Positions 1-7,565 of a stretch of DNA of 64,000 nt are shown here, piece by piece (position 1 is the first letter of the stretch; every line of letters starts with the position of its first letter). The stretch covers positions 434,001 through 498,000 of the forward strand of contig NZ_CP090958.1 in NCBI RefSeq assembly GCF_025787225.1, read 5' to 3'. Position numbers and translations under genes: made by a program. Source of the stretch: Saxibacter everestensis (lineage in GTDB: Bacteria > Actinomycetota > Actinomycetes > Actinomycetales > Brevibacteriaceae). The notes under the pieces are model-generated. The model saw only the letters and a program-made list of their open reading frames with translations. It had not been told where the DNA came from and did not search any database.

Positions 1-766
1 GCTTCAGTGCCAGCCGCTCCAGCTCCGCGGCATCGATGGAGATCGGGAAGGATTGCGCCTTGGCGGTATGACTCTCCTCGCCGTTTTCGTCCGTGACCCG
101 GACCAGGCCGTTCCGTGCCACTGTGCCGACGTTTCGGCGGACCGCACGCAGGAAGTTCGCCGAGTCGTAGGGGCGCTGGAAACCGATCAGGTCTGCGCCG
201 AGCAGGCCGTGCAGGATCTGCTTGCGCCACGGCAGCTGCGCGAAGATCTCGTACGGCGGGAACGGAATGTGGTTGAAGAATCCGATCCTGACGTCCGGCC
301 GGAGCTTGCGGATCATGCCGGGAACGAGCTGCAACTGGTAGTCATGGATCCAGATCACCGCGTTCTCCGCGGCGACGGTCACGGCAGCCTGGGCGAATCG
401 CTCGTTGACCCGCAGATAGGCGTCCCACCAGGTGCGGTGGAACTCGGGCGGTGCGATGACGTCATGATAGAGCGGCCACAGCGTGGCATTCGAGAACCCC
501 TCGTAGTACTGAGTGAATTCGTCATTGCTGAGCGGAACGGGAACGAGTCGCATGCCGTCGAGGTCGAACGGTTCAATTTCCTCGTCGGGAGTACCGGCCC
601 AGCCAACCCACGCGCCGTCGTGAGTCTTCATAACCGGAGCCAGACCGGTGACCAGGCCGCCGGGTGACTGGCGCCACCCTGCCTCGCCGTCCGGGCCAAC
701 TTCCCGGTCCACCGGCAGGCGGTTTGCTACGACAACCAAGTCGAATTTTGCAGGCTTTTTGTTCAC
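1..766 (-). CDS. otsA: Trehalose-6-phosphate synthase, N-terminal part (cut by window edge)
   Basis: OtsA (GT20) transfers glucose from a nucleotide sugar to glucose-6-phosphate to make trehalose-6-phosphate in the cytosol. The reverse strand reads without stops from a GTG at 766 (VNKKPAKFDLVVVANRLPVD) to the window edge, about 255 residues. Family landmarks are visible: VVVANRLPV, GGLVTGLAPV, WVGWAG, the YYEGFSNATLWPLYH stretch with the substrate Tyr and Trp, WIHDYQLQLVP and FFNHIPFPP. The GTG was chosen because an upstream ATG in another frame soon stops and the protein begins at the expected distance before VVVANR. Only 24 bases separate it from the divergent kinase gene, so the two promoters must overlap or be leaderless. 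The C-terminal half lies outside the window. Confidence 0.93.
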   Translation of the reverse strand, partial: MNKKPAKFDLVVVANRLPVDREVGPDGEAGWRQSPGGLVTGLAPVMKTHDGAWVGWAGTPDEEIEPFDLDGMRLVPVPLSNDEFTQYYEGFSNATLWPLYHDVIAPPEFHRTWWDAYLRVNERFAQAAVTVAAENAVIWIHDYQLQLVPGMIRKLRPDVRIGFFNHIPFPPYEIFAQLPWRKQILHGLLGADLIGFQRPYDSANFLRAVRRNVGTVARNGLVRVTDENGEESHTAKAQSFPISIDAAELERLALK

Positions 767-790
767 GGCACCCCAGAGGTAGAAGTAGTC

Positions 791-2632
791 ATGTATGACT
801 TTATCCGGTCAAGTACCGTAGATCAGGTGGCGGATGAGATATACGTGGGCGGTTACCGTCTGGCCGAACGATTGGGCCAGGGTGGAATGGGCGTCGTGCA
901 CCGGGCCGTGGATGCCGACGGTGCCGAGGTCGCCGTAAAGGTGCTGCACGCCCATGTGGCGATGGATCCGGAAGCTCGCCGCCGGCTGGCTCGGGAAGTT
1001 CGCACCCTGCAGCGGGTGCGACATCCGCGGGTTGCCGAAGTGATCGATGCCGAACTAGAGGCTGACAGGCCCTTTTTGGTGACTCAGTACGTTCCTGGCA
1101 TGTCGCTTGCCGATGACGTTGCCGAGCATGGCCCGTTTGCCGAGGACGAACTCGTGCATCTGGGACACGGCCTGCTCGACGCGCTGGATGCAGTCCACTC
1201 AGCCGGTATCGTGCACCGGGACCTCAAGCCGGCGAACGTCATGCTGCTCGACGGCGAGCCGGTCGTGATCGACTTCGGGATCGCCCAGGTCGCGGACGAG
1301 GTTCAGGTCACAGCCACCGGTTTGGTGATGGGAACCCCCGGCTACTTAAGCCCAGAAGTTGCCGAGGGTGACCCGGCGACGGCAGCCACCGATTGGTGGG
1401 GTTGGGCGGCCACGATGGCGTTCGCCGCAACGGGTGCGAATCCCTTCGGCAGCGGCCCGCTAGAGGCAGTCCTCGGCCGGGTTCAGCGCGGAAGCGCGGA
1501 TGTCGCCGATGTCCCGGAGAATTTCGGCTACCTGCTGAAGGCATGCTTGCATCCCGATCCTGAGCGTCGTCCGTCCGGAGACGAGATCCTGGACGCCCTC
1601 GTCGACATTGAGTCCGGCGAGCTGCCGCGGCTGCCCACCCGGTGTGGAATCTTCGTGCCGCCTGTCAGCGGATCAGAGCCCACCACCGTCTACGACCAGC
1701 CGCCTGCCGCGCAGACGGAGCTGATGGCGGCGCCTCGGCAGGCTGATTACGACTACTATCCGTCGCCACCCCCGCCGACTCAGGACTCGCAGTATGGCCA
1801 GTCCGGCCAGGGTCTCTCCGGCCAGGGCATGACGAACTCGCTGAACAGCCAGTACCCGCCGTATGGCCAGTCCGGCCAGGCTGCGCCGACCCCACAGTCC
1901 GCGCCATACGGTCAGGACGGCCGGCAGCACCAGCCGTACGCTCCTTACGGTCAGGTCGCTCGGCAGCACCCGGCGCCGAGCCAGCAGGCTGAGTATCCGG
2001 GCCCGCGGGGTGAATACCCCGGACACTATCCGGCGCAGATCGAGCCGCCACAGCCGCCGCCATCGCGCACCGGTACCATCGCCGCCCTGCTGCTCGCCTG
2101 CATTTCGGTAGCCGGGCTCGGTCCCGGAGTCGTGCTGTTGCTCGCCCTGGTATTCGGTGTGATCGCCCGCACCGTTGGCCGGGTCTCCCGGGTGAGGGAG
2201 TGGAAGGCGTATCGCCAGGGGCCGGGATCCGTCAGCGGGATGACGACGGTTGGCGCCATTCCCGGTTCGCTCCTGCTCTCGCTGCTCGTCTCTGTGGTTG
2301 CCGCCATCCTGCCGCTGATCGCAGGGCTGTCCGGCGCGATCCTGGTCTGGCTGGCAGGAGCGGACGGGCTGCCCGCCGAACGAGTCATCACCTTTTCGCT
2401 CTGGGCCGGCGCCGCGCTGGCCACCCTGACCGCCTGGTGGGGACCCGGCGGTCAGGGCTTGCGAAGGGGCACGAAAGTCACGCTTCGGGCAATGACGCCC
2501 GGGCGACTCGGTGCGTCTATTGCCATCCTGATCTTCCTGGCACTTGCGCTGCTCGGCGTGACAACGGCGCTCGGCGGTGCGGCCGTCACCTGGTGGCCGC
2601 TGCCGGAGTCTCCGCTGAACTTCGTCAACTAG
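791..2632 (+). CDS. Membrane-anchored serine/threonine protein kinase
   Basis: Eukaryotic-type Ser/Thr kinase of 613 residues. Seen in order: glycine loop GQGGMGVV near residue 30, ATP lysine K50 in AVKVL, catalytic HRDLKPANV with D144, DFG at 161-163, and the activation segment MGTPGYLSPE. From about residue 280 to 420 comes a Pro/Gln/Tyr-rich, repetitive linker (QYGQSGQ, YGQ units), then at least four hydrophobic helices to the C-terminus. There are no PASTA repeats, so it is not a PknB cell-wall sensor; the tail looks like a DUF4190-type or multi-pass membrane domain. An in-frame GTG at 827 is an alternative start. It diverges from otsA. Its targets cannot be read from the sequence. Confidence 0.88.
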   Translation: MYDFIRSSTVDQVADEIYVGGYRLAERLGQGGMGVVHRAVDADGAEVAVKVLHAHVAMDPEARRRLAREVRTLQRVRHPRVAEVIDAELEADRPFLVTQYVPGMSLADDVAEHGPFAEDELVHLGHGLLDALDAVHSAGIVHRDLKPANVMLLDGEPVVIDFGIAQVADEVQVTATGLVMGTPGYLSPEVAEGDPATAATDWWGWAATMAFAATGANPFGSGPLEAVLGRVQRGSADVADVPENFGYLLKACLHPDPERRPSGDEILDALVDIESGELPRLPTRCGIFVPPVSGSEPTTVYDQPPAAQTELMAAPRQADYDYYPSPPPPTQDSQYGQSGQGLSGQGMTNSLNSQYPPYGQSGQAAPTPQSAPYGQDGRQHQPYAPYGQVARQHPAPSQQAEYPGPRGEYPGHYPAQIEPPQPPPSRTGTIAALLLACISVAGLGPGVVLLLALVFGVIARTVGRVSRVREWKAYRQGPGSVSGMTTVGAIPGSLLLSLLVSVVAAILPLIAGLSGAILVWLAGADGLPAERVITFSLWAGAALATLTAWWGPGGQGLRRGTKVTLRAMTPGRLGASIAILIFLALALLGVTTALGGAAVTWWPLPESPLNFVN

Positions 2633-2704
2633 CGAGGCAGCGCATAGGATTGCCGCGTGGACATGACGTGGCGGGCGACGATCTCTTCGGCATCGCGCCC
2701 CCGC

Positions 2705-2746
2705 GTCCTTGAGTGCCGCCGCCGAGTCCTTGAGTGCCGCCGCCGA
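2705..2746. repeat. Tandem 21-bp direct repeat, two copies
   Basis: Two exact, adjacent 21-bp copies at 2705-2725 and 2726-2746, each reading gtccttgagtgccgccgcc followed by ga. They lie just upstream of the small membrane gene at 2759, between it and the kinase. The unit is a multiple of three, so an upstream start at 2657 would translate it, but the spot is more likely 5' untranslated DNA. It may be a simple slippage duplication. Confidence 0.8.
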
Positions 2747-2758
2747 GTTGTCGGCTCA

Positions 2759-3250
2759 ATGAACCTAGTTCCGCTGTTGTGGCAACTGACCGTCGTCGTC
2801 GGCCTGCTGCTCGGCATTGCCCTGGTCACTGTCCGGACCCTCAGCGTCAGCCATCACGTTGGACACTGCGTGCAGCTGGCGGCGGACGCGGCGACGATCG
2901 GGATGAAGTTCGCGCTGCTGCACGTCTCTCCTTACTGTCCGGCGGAGACCGTCGCGCTCGGAGGGGAAGTCGGCGTCGCAATGGCATGGACCGGCGGCTT
3001 CCTGGCTCTCGCGCTGACGGCGCACATTGGCACGATTCTGCTGAGCCGCCGCGTCGTTGCCGCGCTGGCGCGGTTGAGCAGCTGTCTCGGCAAAGTCTGG
3101 GATCGTCTGCTTGGGCTCTGCCAGCACAATGTGACCTCGTCGTCGATTCGTCGAGACGGCGTCTTCGAGCGCCAGGTATGGGTGCCTGAATTCACGCCGG
3201 GACTTCGCTATCGCCGCGGGCCTCCGGTCCGGTTCGGGCTCGCCGCATAG
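2759..3250 (+). CDS. Small membrane protein of unknown function
   Basis: Predicted protein of 163 residues from ATG 2759 (MNLVPLLW). Visible features are an N-terminal membrane helix (about residues 4-26), a second hydrophobic stretch around residues 75-100 (AMAWTGGFLALALTAHIGTILL), several cysteines and a basic, Arg-rich C-terminus. I chose ATG 2759 over the longer open frame from 2657 because the extra residues come from the 21-bp tandem repeat and are Arg/Cys-rich without conservation value. It follows the kinase on the same strand after about 125 bases. I do not recognise the family; it could be a local lineage-specific gene. Confidence 0.55.
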   Translation: MNLVPLLWQLTVVVGLLLGIALVTVRTLSVSHHVGHCVQLAADAATIGMKFALLHVSPYCPAETVALGGEVGVAMAWTGGFLALALTAHIGTILLSRRVVAALARLSSCLGKVWDRLLGLCQHNVTSSSIRRDGVFERQVWVPEFTPGLRYRRGPPVRFGLAA

Positions 3251-3347
3251 CCGCTGACTGCTGAAGTCACTCGACCGGCACGATCGCAGGCGGAGCCACC
3301 GACACGAAGACTCGCGTCATTCATCCAGACTTATCTTTTGAGGAACC

Positions 3348-4286
3348 ATGGCAACCAGCAAGAAGAAGCAGCCGTCCCCGGCCGGTAAGGCCCAGCAGCG
3401 CACGGCCGCCCGTGAAAAGGCCAGGCAGATCGCCGAAGTGCAGGAGCGTAAGGAGCGTCGCGGGAAACTCATCCTGCGCGGTGGGGTCGCCGCTGTCGTC
3501 CTGGCGCTCGTCGTGGTCGTCGGCGTCGTCATCGTCAACGCCAACAAGCCTGCTGTCGCTCCGGTCAACTATGCCAATGAAGGCATCACCTTCGGAAAAG
3601 GCGGCGAGGTCATCGCTTCGCCGGACGCCGAGAAGGGCGACATCCCTGAGGGCCTGACACCGGCAAGCGAGAATTTGAACGAGGGCGCCGCTCACCTGAA
3701 GGTCTACCTCGATTTCCAATGCCCGGTCTGCAAGACGTTCGAAGAGTTGAACGGTGCGAACATCAACTCCTGGGCGCAGGCAGGGAACGTTTCCATCGAG
3801 TACGTTCCGCTGCCTTTCCTTGACCGGATGTCGGGAGGCACCAAGTACTCGACCCGCTCAGCCAACGCGGCTGCCTGCCTTTCGGATGTCGCGCCGGACA
3901 AGTACCTCGGCTACATGACCACGCTGTTTGAGAATCAGCCTGAAGAAGGCGGCACGGGACTGCCCGATGAGGACCTGATCACGTACGCGAAGGAGGCAGG
4001 CGTCGACGTCCAGGCACCAATCAAGACCAAATCCGAGGACGACGAGCCGGTCTCGTTCACGGAATGCGTGACCAACCTGCACTACGGCGACTGGGTGAAG
4101 ACCGTCAATGACGCCGCTGCCGAGGACAACGTCAGCGCGACGCCGACCGTCTTGCTGAACGGCGAGGATGTCGGAACCGACTGGCAGGATCCCGAGGCAT
4201 TCGCGTTCACTGTGCTTAAGGCGGCCGGCGCGCTGGACGAAGGTGCCGATCCCACCGAAAGCCCATCCGTCGCACCGACGAAGTAG
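3348..4286 (+). CDS. DsbA-like membrane-anchored thioredoxin-domain protein
   Basis: Protein of 312 residues with a Lys/Gln-rich cytosolic head (MATSKKKQPSPAGKAQQR), one membrane helix (about residues 38-64, LILRGGVAAVVLALVVVVGVV) and an extracytoplasmic DsbA/thioredoxin_4 domain. The redox site CPVC occurs in DFQCPVCKTFEEL near residue 125, and the cis-proline region appears as ATPTVLLNGE near residue 265. The family oxidises or isomerises disulfides in exported proteins. A GAGGAA ribosome site precedes ATG 3348. Actinobacterial homologues often sit near a vitamin K epoxide reductase; none is present here. Family confidence is high, the exact substrate unknown. Confidence 0.88.
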   Translation: MATSKKKQPSPAGKAQQRTAAREKARQIAEVQERKERRGKLILRGGVAAVVLALVVVVGVVIVNANKPAVAPVNYANEGITFGKGGEVIASPDAEKGDIPEGLTPASENLNEGAAHLKVYLDFQCPVCKTFEELNGANINSWAQAGNVSIEYVPLPFLDRMSGGTKYSTRSANAAACLSDVAPDKYLGYMTTLFENQPEEGGTGLPDEDLITYAKEAGVDVQAPIKTKSEDDEPVSFTECVTNLHYGDWVKTVNDAAAEDNVSATPTVLLNGEDVGTDWQDPEAFAFTVLKAAGALDEGADPTESPSVAPTK

Positions 4287-4317
4287 CTGTCTGTCCGCGA
4301 AACCTGAGCTGGCCGAA

Positions 4318-4369
4318 GGCACGCTCGATGTGCGCCCGAACCCAATTGTGGTTTAACATCGAGCGTGCC
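4318..4369. repeat. Long imperfect cruciform before tRNA-Thr
   Basis: A perfect 14-base inverted repeat, ggcacgctcgatgt at 4318-4331 and its complement at 4356-4369, encloses a 24-base loop that itself holds a smaller palindrome (aacc-caattg-ggtt like). It lies between the DsbA-like gene and tRNA-Thr. No T run follows, so it is a poor rho-independent terminator. On the reverse strand the same DNA reads VRAHIERAFGQLRFRG, which resembles the end of some IS5/Harbinger-type DDE transposases, so an IS relic is possible. Function unknown. Confidence 0.6.
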
Positions 4370-4386
4370 CGTTGCGCAGTGTTCAA

Positions 4387-4412
4387 TGCGTAAAGTGGCA
4401 TTGCGTAAAGTG
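4387..4412. repeat. 11-bp direct repeat abutting tRNA-Thr
   Basis: The sequence tgcgtaaagtg occurs at 4387-4397 and again at 4402-4412, one base before the first base of the tRNA. The 15-base period and position suggest promoter-proximal DNA or a trace of recombination at the tRNA. No clear -35/-10 pair could be assigned. Confidence 0.6.
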
Positions 4413-4413
4413 C

Positions 4414-4486
4414 GCCGACTTAGCTCAGCTGGTAGAGCACCGCTCTTGTAAAGCGAAGGTCGTCGGTTCGAACCCGACAGTCGGCT
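4414..4486 (+). tRNA. tRNA-Thr (anticodon TGT)
   Basis: A 73-base cloverleaf without encoded CCA. The acceptor arm gccgact pairs with agtcggc, the D arm is gctc-agctggta-gagc, the anticodon loop cttgtaa gives anticodon TGT (reads ACA), and the T arm is gtcgg-ttcgaac-ccgac. The outermost anticodon-stem pair is C-A, a common tolerated mismatch. It stands alone between the DsbA-like gene and an accessory island, a usual integration position for mobile DNA. Confidence 0.95.
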
Positions 4487-4495
4487 CTGCTCCCA

Positions 4496-4543
4496 GATGT
4501 CCCTGACCAGCACGTATGCCGGTCAGGGACATCTTCCTTTCTT
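4496..4543 (+). terminator. Rho-independent terminator after tRNA-Thr
   Basis: A perfect 13-base stem (gatgtccctgacc at 4496-4508 with its complement at 4521-4533), a 12-base loop and a T/C-rich tail (ttcctttctt). It starts 10 bases after the tRNA, as expected for a monocistronic tRNA unit. Confidence 0.85.
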
Positions 4544-4603
4544 GCTGCATCGCCTCTCGCGCAGCAAAAGTGCAGCCACCAGCTTCACGATAGTCTCGAC
4601 GCC

Positions 4604-4729
4604 ATGAATCCCCACGAGCACCTCGCCGCTCTGTATAAGTTCCTCGGCCTGCCCGCGGATCAGGTCGCGGACTTCTGGACGGACGGCGCGACGGTGCTAG
4701 TGACGGTGGTCGAGGGGGAGTGGCGTTAG
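4604..4729 (+). CDS. Possible 41-residue protein upstream of the SRAP remnant
   Basis: Short open frame MNPHEHLAALYKFLGLPADQ and on to VVEGEWR, 41 residues, with normal-looking composition (amphipathic helix and Asp/Val-rich end). No good ribosome site is visible and I do not recognise the family. It ends 10 bases before the ATG of the broken SRAP gene, so it may be the surviving first gene of an old SRAP transcript, or a chance frame. Confidence 0.3.
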   Translation: MNPHEHLAALYKFLGLPADQVADFWTDGATVLVTVVEGEWR

Positions 4730-4739
4730 GATCAGTCGC

Positions 4740-4780
4740 ATGTGTGGACGTTTCGCGATGGATACAGGACCGGGAAGTAT
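4740..4780 (+). pseudogene. Remnant of an SRAP/YedK (HMCES-type) gene, 5' end only
   Basis: ATG 4740 opens MCGRFAMDTGPG. The sequence MCGRFA with Cys2 exposed after Met removal is the hallmark start of SOS-response-associated peptidases, which crosslink to abasic sites in single-stranded DNA. After about 12 codons the frame stops looking like the family: the expected YNVAPTQ motif is missing, and the frame runs into the IS30 relic at 4909. The break point is approximate. A ggatc ribosome-site-like sequence precedes the ATG. The remaining stretch 4781-4908 contains nothing I recognise. Confidence 0.5.
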
Positions 4781-4908
4781 CGATATCGGGATTGTCGGTC
4801 ACACCGCCGATCGACGGAAGGTGCGTGCCGGCGGGTTTGGGCAAACTACGCCAATCTGCGCACGCCGCACTAGAAGGCGACAGTCACCGGTGTTGCCCCG
4901 TCCACCGG

Positions 4909-4974
4909 AACGATGGCGATCTCAACCGGTCAACGCACCACCTGGTCGATGATGCGGTGAGACCGCCATCGTTC
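4909..4974. mobile_element. Ends-only IS30-family relic (MITE-like, 66 bp)
   Basis: The left end aacgatggcgatctcaacc and the following bases to 4941 match, with one difference over about 33 bases, the terminal sequence of the IS30 copy at 9049-9081. The right end (4957-4974, reverse complement gaacgatggcggtctcac) is the inverted partner. Everything between the ends, including the transposase, is missing. It could be a deletion derivative or a mobilisable miniature element using the IS30 transposase in trans. It lies just downstream of the truncated SRAP gene, so element activity probably removed that gene. Confidence 0.65.
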
Positions 4975-5033
4975 TTGATGCATGCCAAGTTGGCAGGCTA
5001 GTGCACAGGCCAGGCCCGTCTAGCGTGCGCTTC

Positions 5034-6113
5034 TTATGCGGCAACCGTTTCGTCGAGCGGTGCTGCGGGGAGCGGGGGCTGGGTACGCTGCCACACCGAG
5101 CCGTACCGGGTGTACTGCGCGGGCGGCTCGATCGGACTGCGGAGCTCGTCGGCGGCGGTGCGTGCCCAGAACGGGTCCTTGAGCATCTCGCGCCCGACGA
5201 ACACCAGGTCGGCGCGTCCGTTCTGGAGGATGTCCTCGGCCTGCTGACCGGTCTCGATGCGACCCACGGCGCCGGTGAGGATCCCGACCTCGCGGCGGAC
5301 GAGCTCCGCGGCAGGAACCTGGAACCCTGGGAACGAGGACACCTTGACCGGCGCGGTGCCACCGGAGGAGGCGTCGATGAGGTCGACGCCCTGCTCCTTC
5401 ATCCACCGCCCGAAGATGACGTAGTCATCCGGGGTGTTGCCACCCTCCACGTAGTCGGTCGAGGAGATGCGGACGAAGAGCGGACCGCTCCAGACGGCAC
5501 GGACGGCGTCGAGGACGGCGCGGACGATGCGGTACCGCCCGGCGTGGTCGCCCCCGTAGTCGTCGGTGCGCTTGTTTGAGATCGGGGAGAGGAACTGGTT
5601 GAGCAGGTAGCCGTGGGCGGCGTGCACTTCGATGACGTCGAACCCTGCCTGGGCCGCGCGCTCTGCGGCGGCGCCGAAGGCCTCGACGATCTCTGCGATG
5701 CCGGCCTGGGTGAGCTCCTCGGGGGTGCGTGAGCCTGGTCCCCACGCGATCGCGGAGGGAGCCACGGCGGTCTGCTCGGGCAGGCCGAGCTGGCGGCCGG
5801 CGTGGCCGATCTGCACCCCTGCACGGCCACCCACCAGGTGGACTGCGTCGACGACGCGACGAAGGCCGGGGACGTGCATGTCATCCCAGATCCCGAGGTC
5901 GCCGGGGCCGATCGGGCCGTTCGGTGCGACCGCTGCGGTCTCGGTCATGACCAGGCCAGTGCCGCCCAGGGCTCGCGAACCGTAGTGGACGACATGGAAG
6001 TCGGTGGCGATCCCGGTCGTGGTCGCCGAGTGCATGCACATCGGGGACATCGCGATGCGGTTGCGGAAGGACACCCCGCGGATCGTGTACGGCTCGAGAA
6101 GGGTTGCAGACAA
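5034..6113 (-). CDS. Old yellow enzyme family NADH:flavin oxidoreductase (YqjM class)
   Basis: FMN ene-reductase of 359 residues that reduces activated C=C bonds with NAD(P)H. Landmarks of the YqjM subclass: RNRIAMSPMCMHS with the redox-tuning Cys, the substrate-binding pair in QIGHAGRQ, VIEVHAAHGYLLNQFLSP, SNKRTDDYGG and, near the end, the FMN phosphate region GRADLVFVGREML. I chose TTG 6113 because GGAG lies 5 bases before it and the protein then begins 15 residues ahead of the conserved core; longer frames run into the next gene. It follows the SnoaL-like gene, both leftward, so the pair is probably one transcript controlled by the divergent TetR. Confidence 0.92.
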   Translation of the reverse strand: MSATLLEPYTIRGVSFRNRIAMSPMCMHSATTTGIATDFHVVHYGSRALGGTGLVMTETAAVAPNGPIGPGDLGIWDDMHVPGLRRVVDAVHLVGGRAGVQIGHAGRQLGLPEQTAVAPSAIAWGPGSRTPEELTQAGIAEIVEAFGAAAERAAQAGFDVIEVHAAHGYLLNQFLSPISNKRTDDYGGDHAGRYRIVRAVLDAVRAVWSGPLFVRISSTDYVEGGNTPDDYVIFGRWMKEQGVDLIDASSGGTAPVKVSSFPGFQVPAAELVRREVGILTGAVGRIETGQQAEDILQNGRADLVFVGREMLKDPFWARTAADELRSPIEPPAQYTRYGSVWQRTQPPLPAAPLDETVAA

Positions 6114-6229
6114 GATTTCTCCTTTGGGGCTGCCGATGGCAAGCAAGCGGTCGGTTGGTTGGTTGAACAAGCGGGAACCCGCAGCGTGGCCGGGGCGCTC
6201 CTGGCCGGAGCGCCCGGCGCTGGCTGGTG

Positions 6230-6616
6230 TCAGCTCGCGGTGCTGGGGTGGGTGTAGAACGTCTTGGCCACGATCTGCCACTGCCCGTCGGCGTTGAGAA
6301 GGTGGAAGAAGTCGCTGAAGCGGAAGCCGTCAACGTCGTCGGAGTCGACGCGCGCACTGGCGACGTTGCCCACGATGTCCACCGTCACGACCGCCGAGCT
6401 CGGCGTCGACGGCTTGAAGTCGTTATCAATCCCGTCGAACAGATCGTCGTAGACGGGCACACGGATCACCGCAGAGTCGGCGGCGCTGAACATCACCGCG
6501 TCAGGGTGGAAGGCGGGGCGCATGAGCGACCCCTCGGCCTTCGCGCAGCCCTCGATGTACTTGGCCAGCGTCTCCAGCACCGCGTTGTACTCCTGGACGT
6601 ACGTCGTGTCAGACAT
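6230..6616 (-). CDS. SnoaL/NTF2-like (lumazine-binding-type) small protein
   Basis: Protein of 128 residues from ATG 6616 (MSDTTYVQEYNAV), with a GAGGAG ribosome site 7 bases upstream. The pattern (amphipathic N-terminal helix, FHPDAVMFSA, DIVGNVASARVDSDD, FSDFFHLLNADGQWQIVAKTF) is that of the cone-shaped NTF2-like fold, closest to Lumazine_bd_2/nuclear-transport-factor-2-like proteins found beside oxidoreductases. Its activity is unknown; it could act on the same substrate as the old yellow enzyme encoded 116 bases downstream. Confidence 0.8.
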   Translation of the reverse strand: MSDTTYVQEYNAVLETLAKYIEGCAKAEGSLMRPAFHPDAVMFSAADSAVIRVPVYDDLFDGIDNDFKPSTPSSAVVTVDIVGNVASARVDSDDVDGFRFSDFFHLLNADGQWQIVAKTFYTHPSTAS

Positions 6617-6641
6617 TTGCGCTCCTCGCACTCATCAGCCT

Positions 6642-6685
6642 TATGTAGCGGTCACTACAACTGATACTGTAGTGACCGTTACATA
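6642..6685. promoter_or_regulatory. TetR-type operator between divergent genes
   Basis: Two 18-base arms, tatgtagcggtcactaca (6642-6659) and tgtagtgaccgttacata (6668-6685), are inverted copies with a single mismatch and an 8-base spacer. The inner arms tgtagtgac / gtcactaca form an ordinary TetR palindrome. The position between the SnoaL-OYE pair and the tetR gene predicts repression in both directions, with release by an inducer that the reductase may remove. Confidence 0.8.
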
Positions 6686-6710
6686 GAATCGTCAACTTTC
6701 TGGAGACGCA

Positions 6711-7331
6711 ATGACGAGCACGAGTGCACGGGAGCCTGCGCGCGGTCGACGCCGCGGCTTCGATCGTCAGCAAGCACTCGAGACTGCGATGGACCTGTTC
6801 TGGGAGCACGGCTACGAGGCGACCTCAGTGAGCCAGCTCTGCGCCGCGATCGGGATCAACCCGCCGAGCCTGTACGCCGCCTTCGGCAGCAAGTCACAGC
6901 TGTTCCTCGACGTCGTCGAGTACTACGAACGCACTGTCTGGCAGCCGGTGTGGGACGCCTTCGAGGGCGGGTCGCGCATCGTGCCAGCGGTTCGCCAGTT
7001 TCTCGACGACACCGTTGAGGTCGTCTCCGCCCCGGGGGCTCACCTCGGATGTCTGGTCACCCTCTCTACAGTCAGCCTGAGAGAGCGAGACACCGATGTC
7101 GCCCGCGCACTTGCCGCCATCAGGGAAGACGGAGCGCGTCGCACCCAGGCCAGGCTCGACTTCGGCGTCCAAGACGGTCAGATCCCAGCCGGCACCGACA
7201 CGCTTGCGCTCGCCCACGCCATCGGCATGGTCGTCGACGGTCTGGCGATCCGGGCGCACGACGGCGTGCCCCCTGACGTGCTGAGACGCCTGGTGGTCTC
7301 AATGATGCCGACGATCCCAAGAACCGCATAG
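6711..7331 (+). CDS. TetR/AcrR family transcriptional regulator
   Basis: Protein of 206 residues. The N-terminal helix-turn-helix covers about residues 18-62 (FDRQQALETAMDLFWEHGYE, then TSVSQLCAAIGINPPSLYAAFGSKSQLF). The C-terminal ligand domain contains GCLVTLSTV, a cysteine-bearing motif shared with regulators of ene-reductase or electrophile-responsive genes, which is consistent with control of the neighbouring old yellow enzyme. ATG 6711 lies 26 bases after the palindromic operator, with tggaga as ribosome site. Autoregulation is likely. Confidence 0.9.
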   Translation: MTSTSAREPARGRRRGFDRQQALETAMDLFWEHGYEATSVSQLCAAIGINPPSLYAAFGSKSQLFLDVVEYYERTVWQPVWDAFEGGSRIVPAVRQFLDDTVEVVSAPGAHLGCLVTLSTVSLRERDTDVARALAAIREDGARRTQARLDFGVQDGQIPAGTDTLALAHAIGMVVDGLAIRAHDGVPPDVLRRLVVSMMPTIPRTA

Positions 7332-7565
7332 GAGTCGACGGGATCGGTCGAGTGCCGACTGCCGATCGGCGGTCGAGCTCATTCGCTGCCCACCAATCGA
7401 TGTAGGTCCAGCCATTGCCGCAGATCCCGCGCCGCTCATCGGTGTCGTACCGATCTATGTCGCGTTCCTCGCGATCATGGCCGCGGTCGGCATGCCAACG
7501 GCCCTGGTCGTTGACCTCGGCGCCGCCGATGCCACATCCGGCCGCTCGCGTTCTCACATCCCTAG
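7332..7565. other. Non-coding or decayed stretch
   Basis: No intact gene. One forward frame carries a hydrophobic run (about 7458-7520, IGVVPIYVAFLAIMAAVGMP) that ends at the stop at 7563, which may be the relic of a membrane protein gene. The stretch joins the tetR gene to a resolvase lacking its 5' part, so it probably contains a deletion junction. Confidence 0.35.

Noticed and set aside
379-606. Open frames overlapping the otsA region on both strands
   Set aside because: The reverse-strand otsA frame explains this DNA fully with family motifs; the others are shadows.
4216-4401. Transposase gene between the DsbA-like gene and tRNA-Thr
   Set aside because: Only a short stretch resembles a DDE transposase end, and the palindromic DNA could create it by chance; not annotated as a gene.
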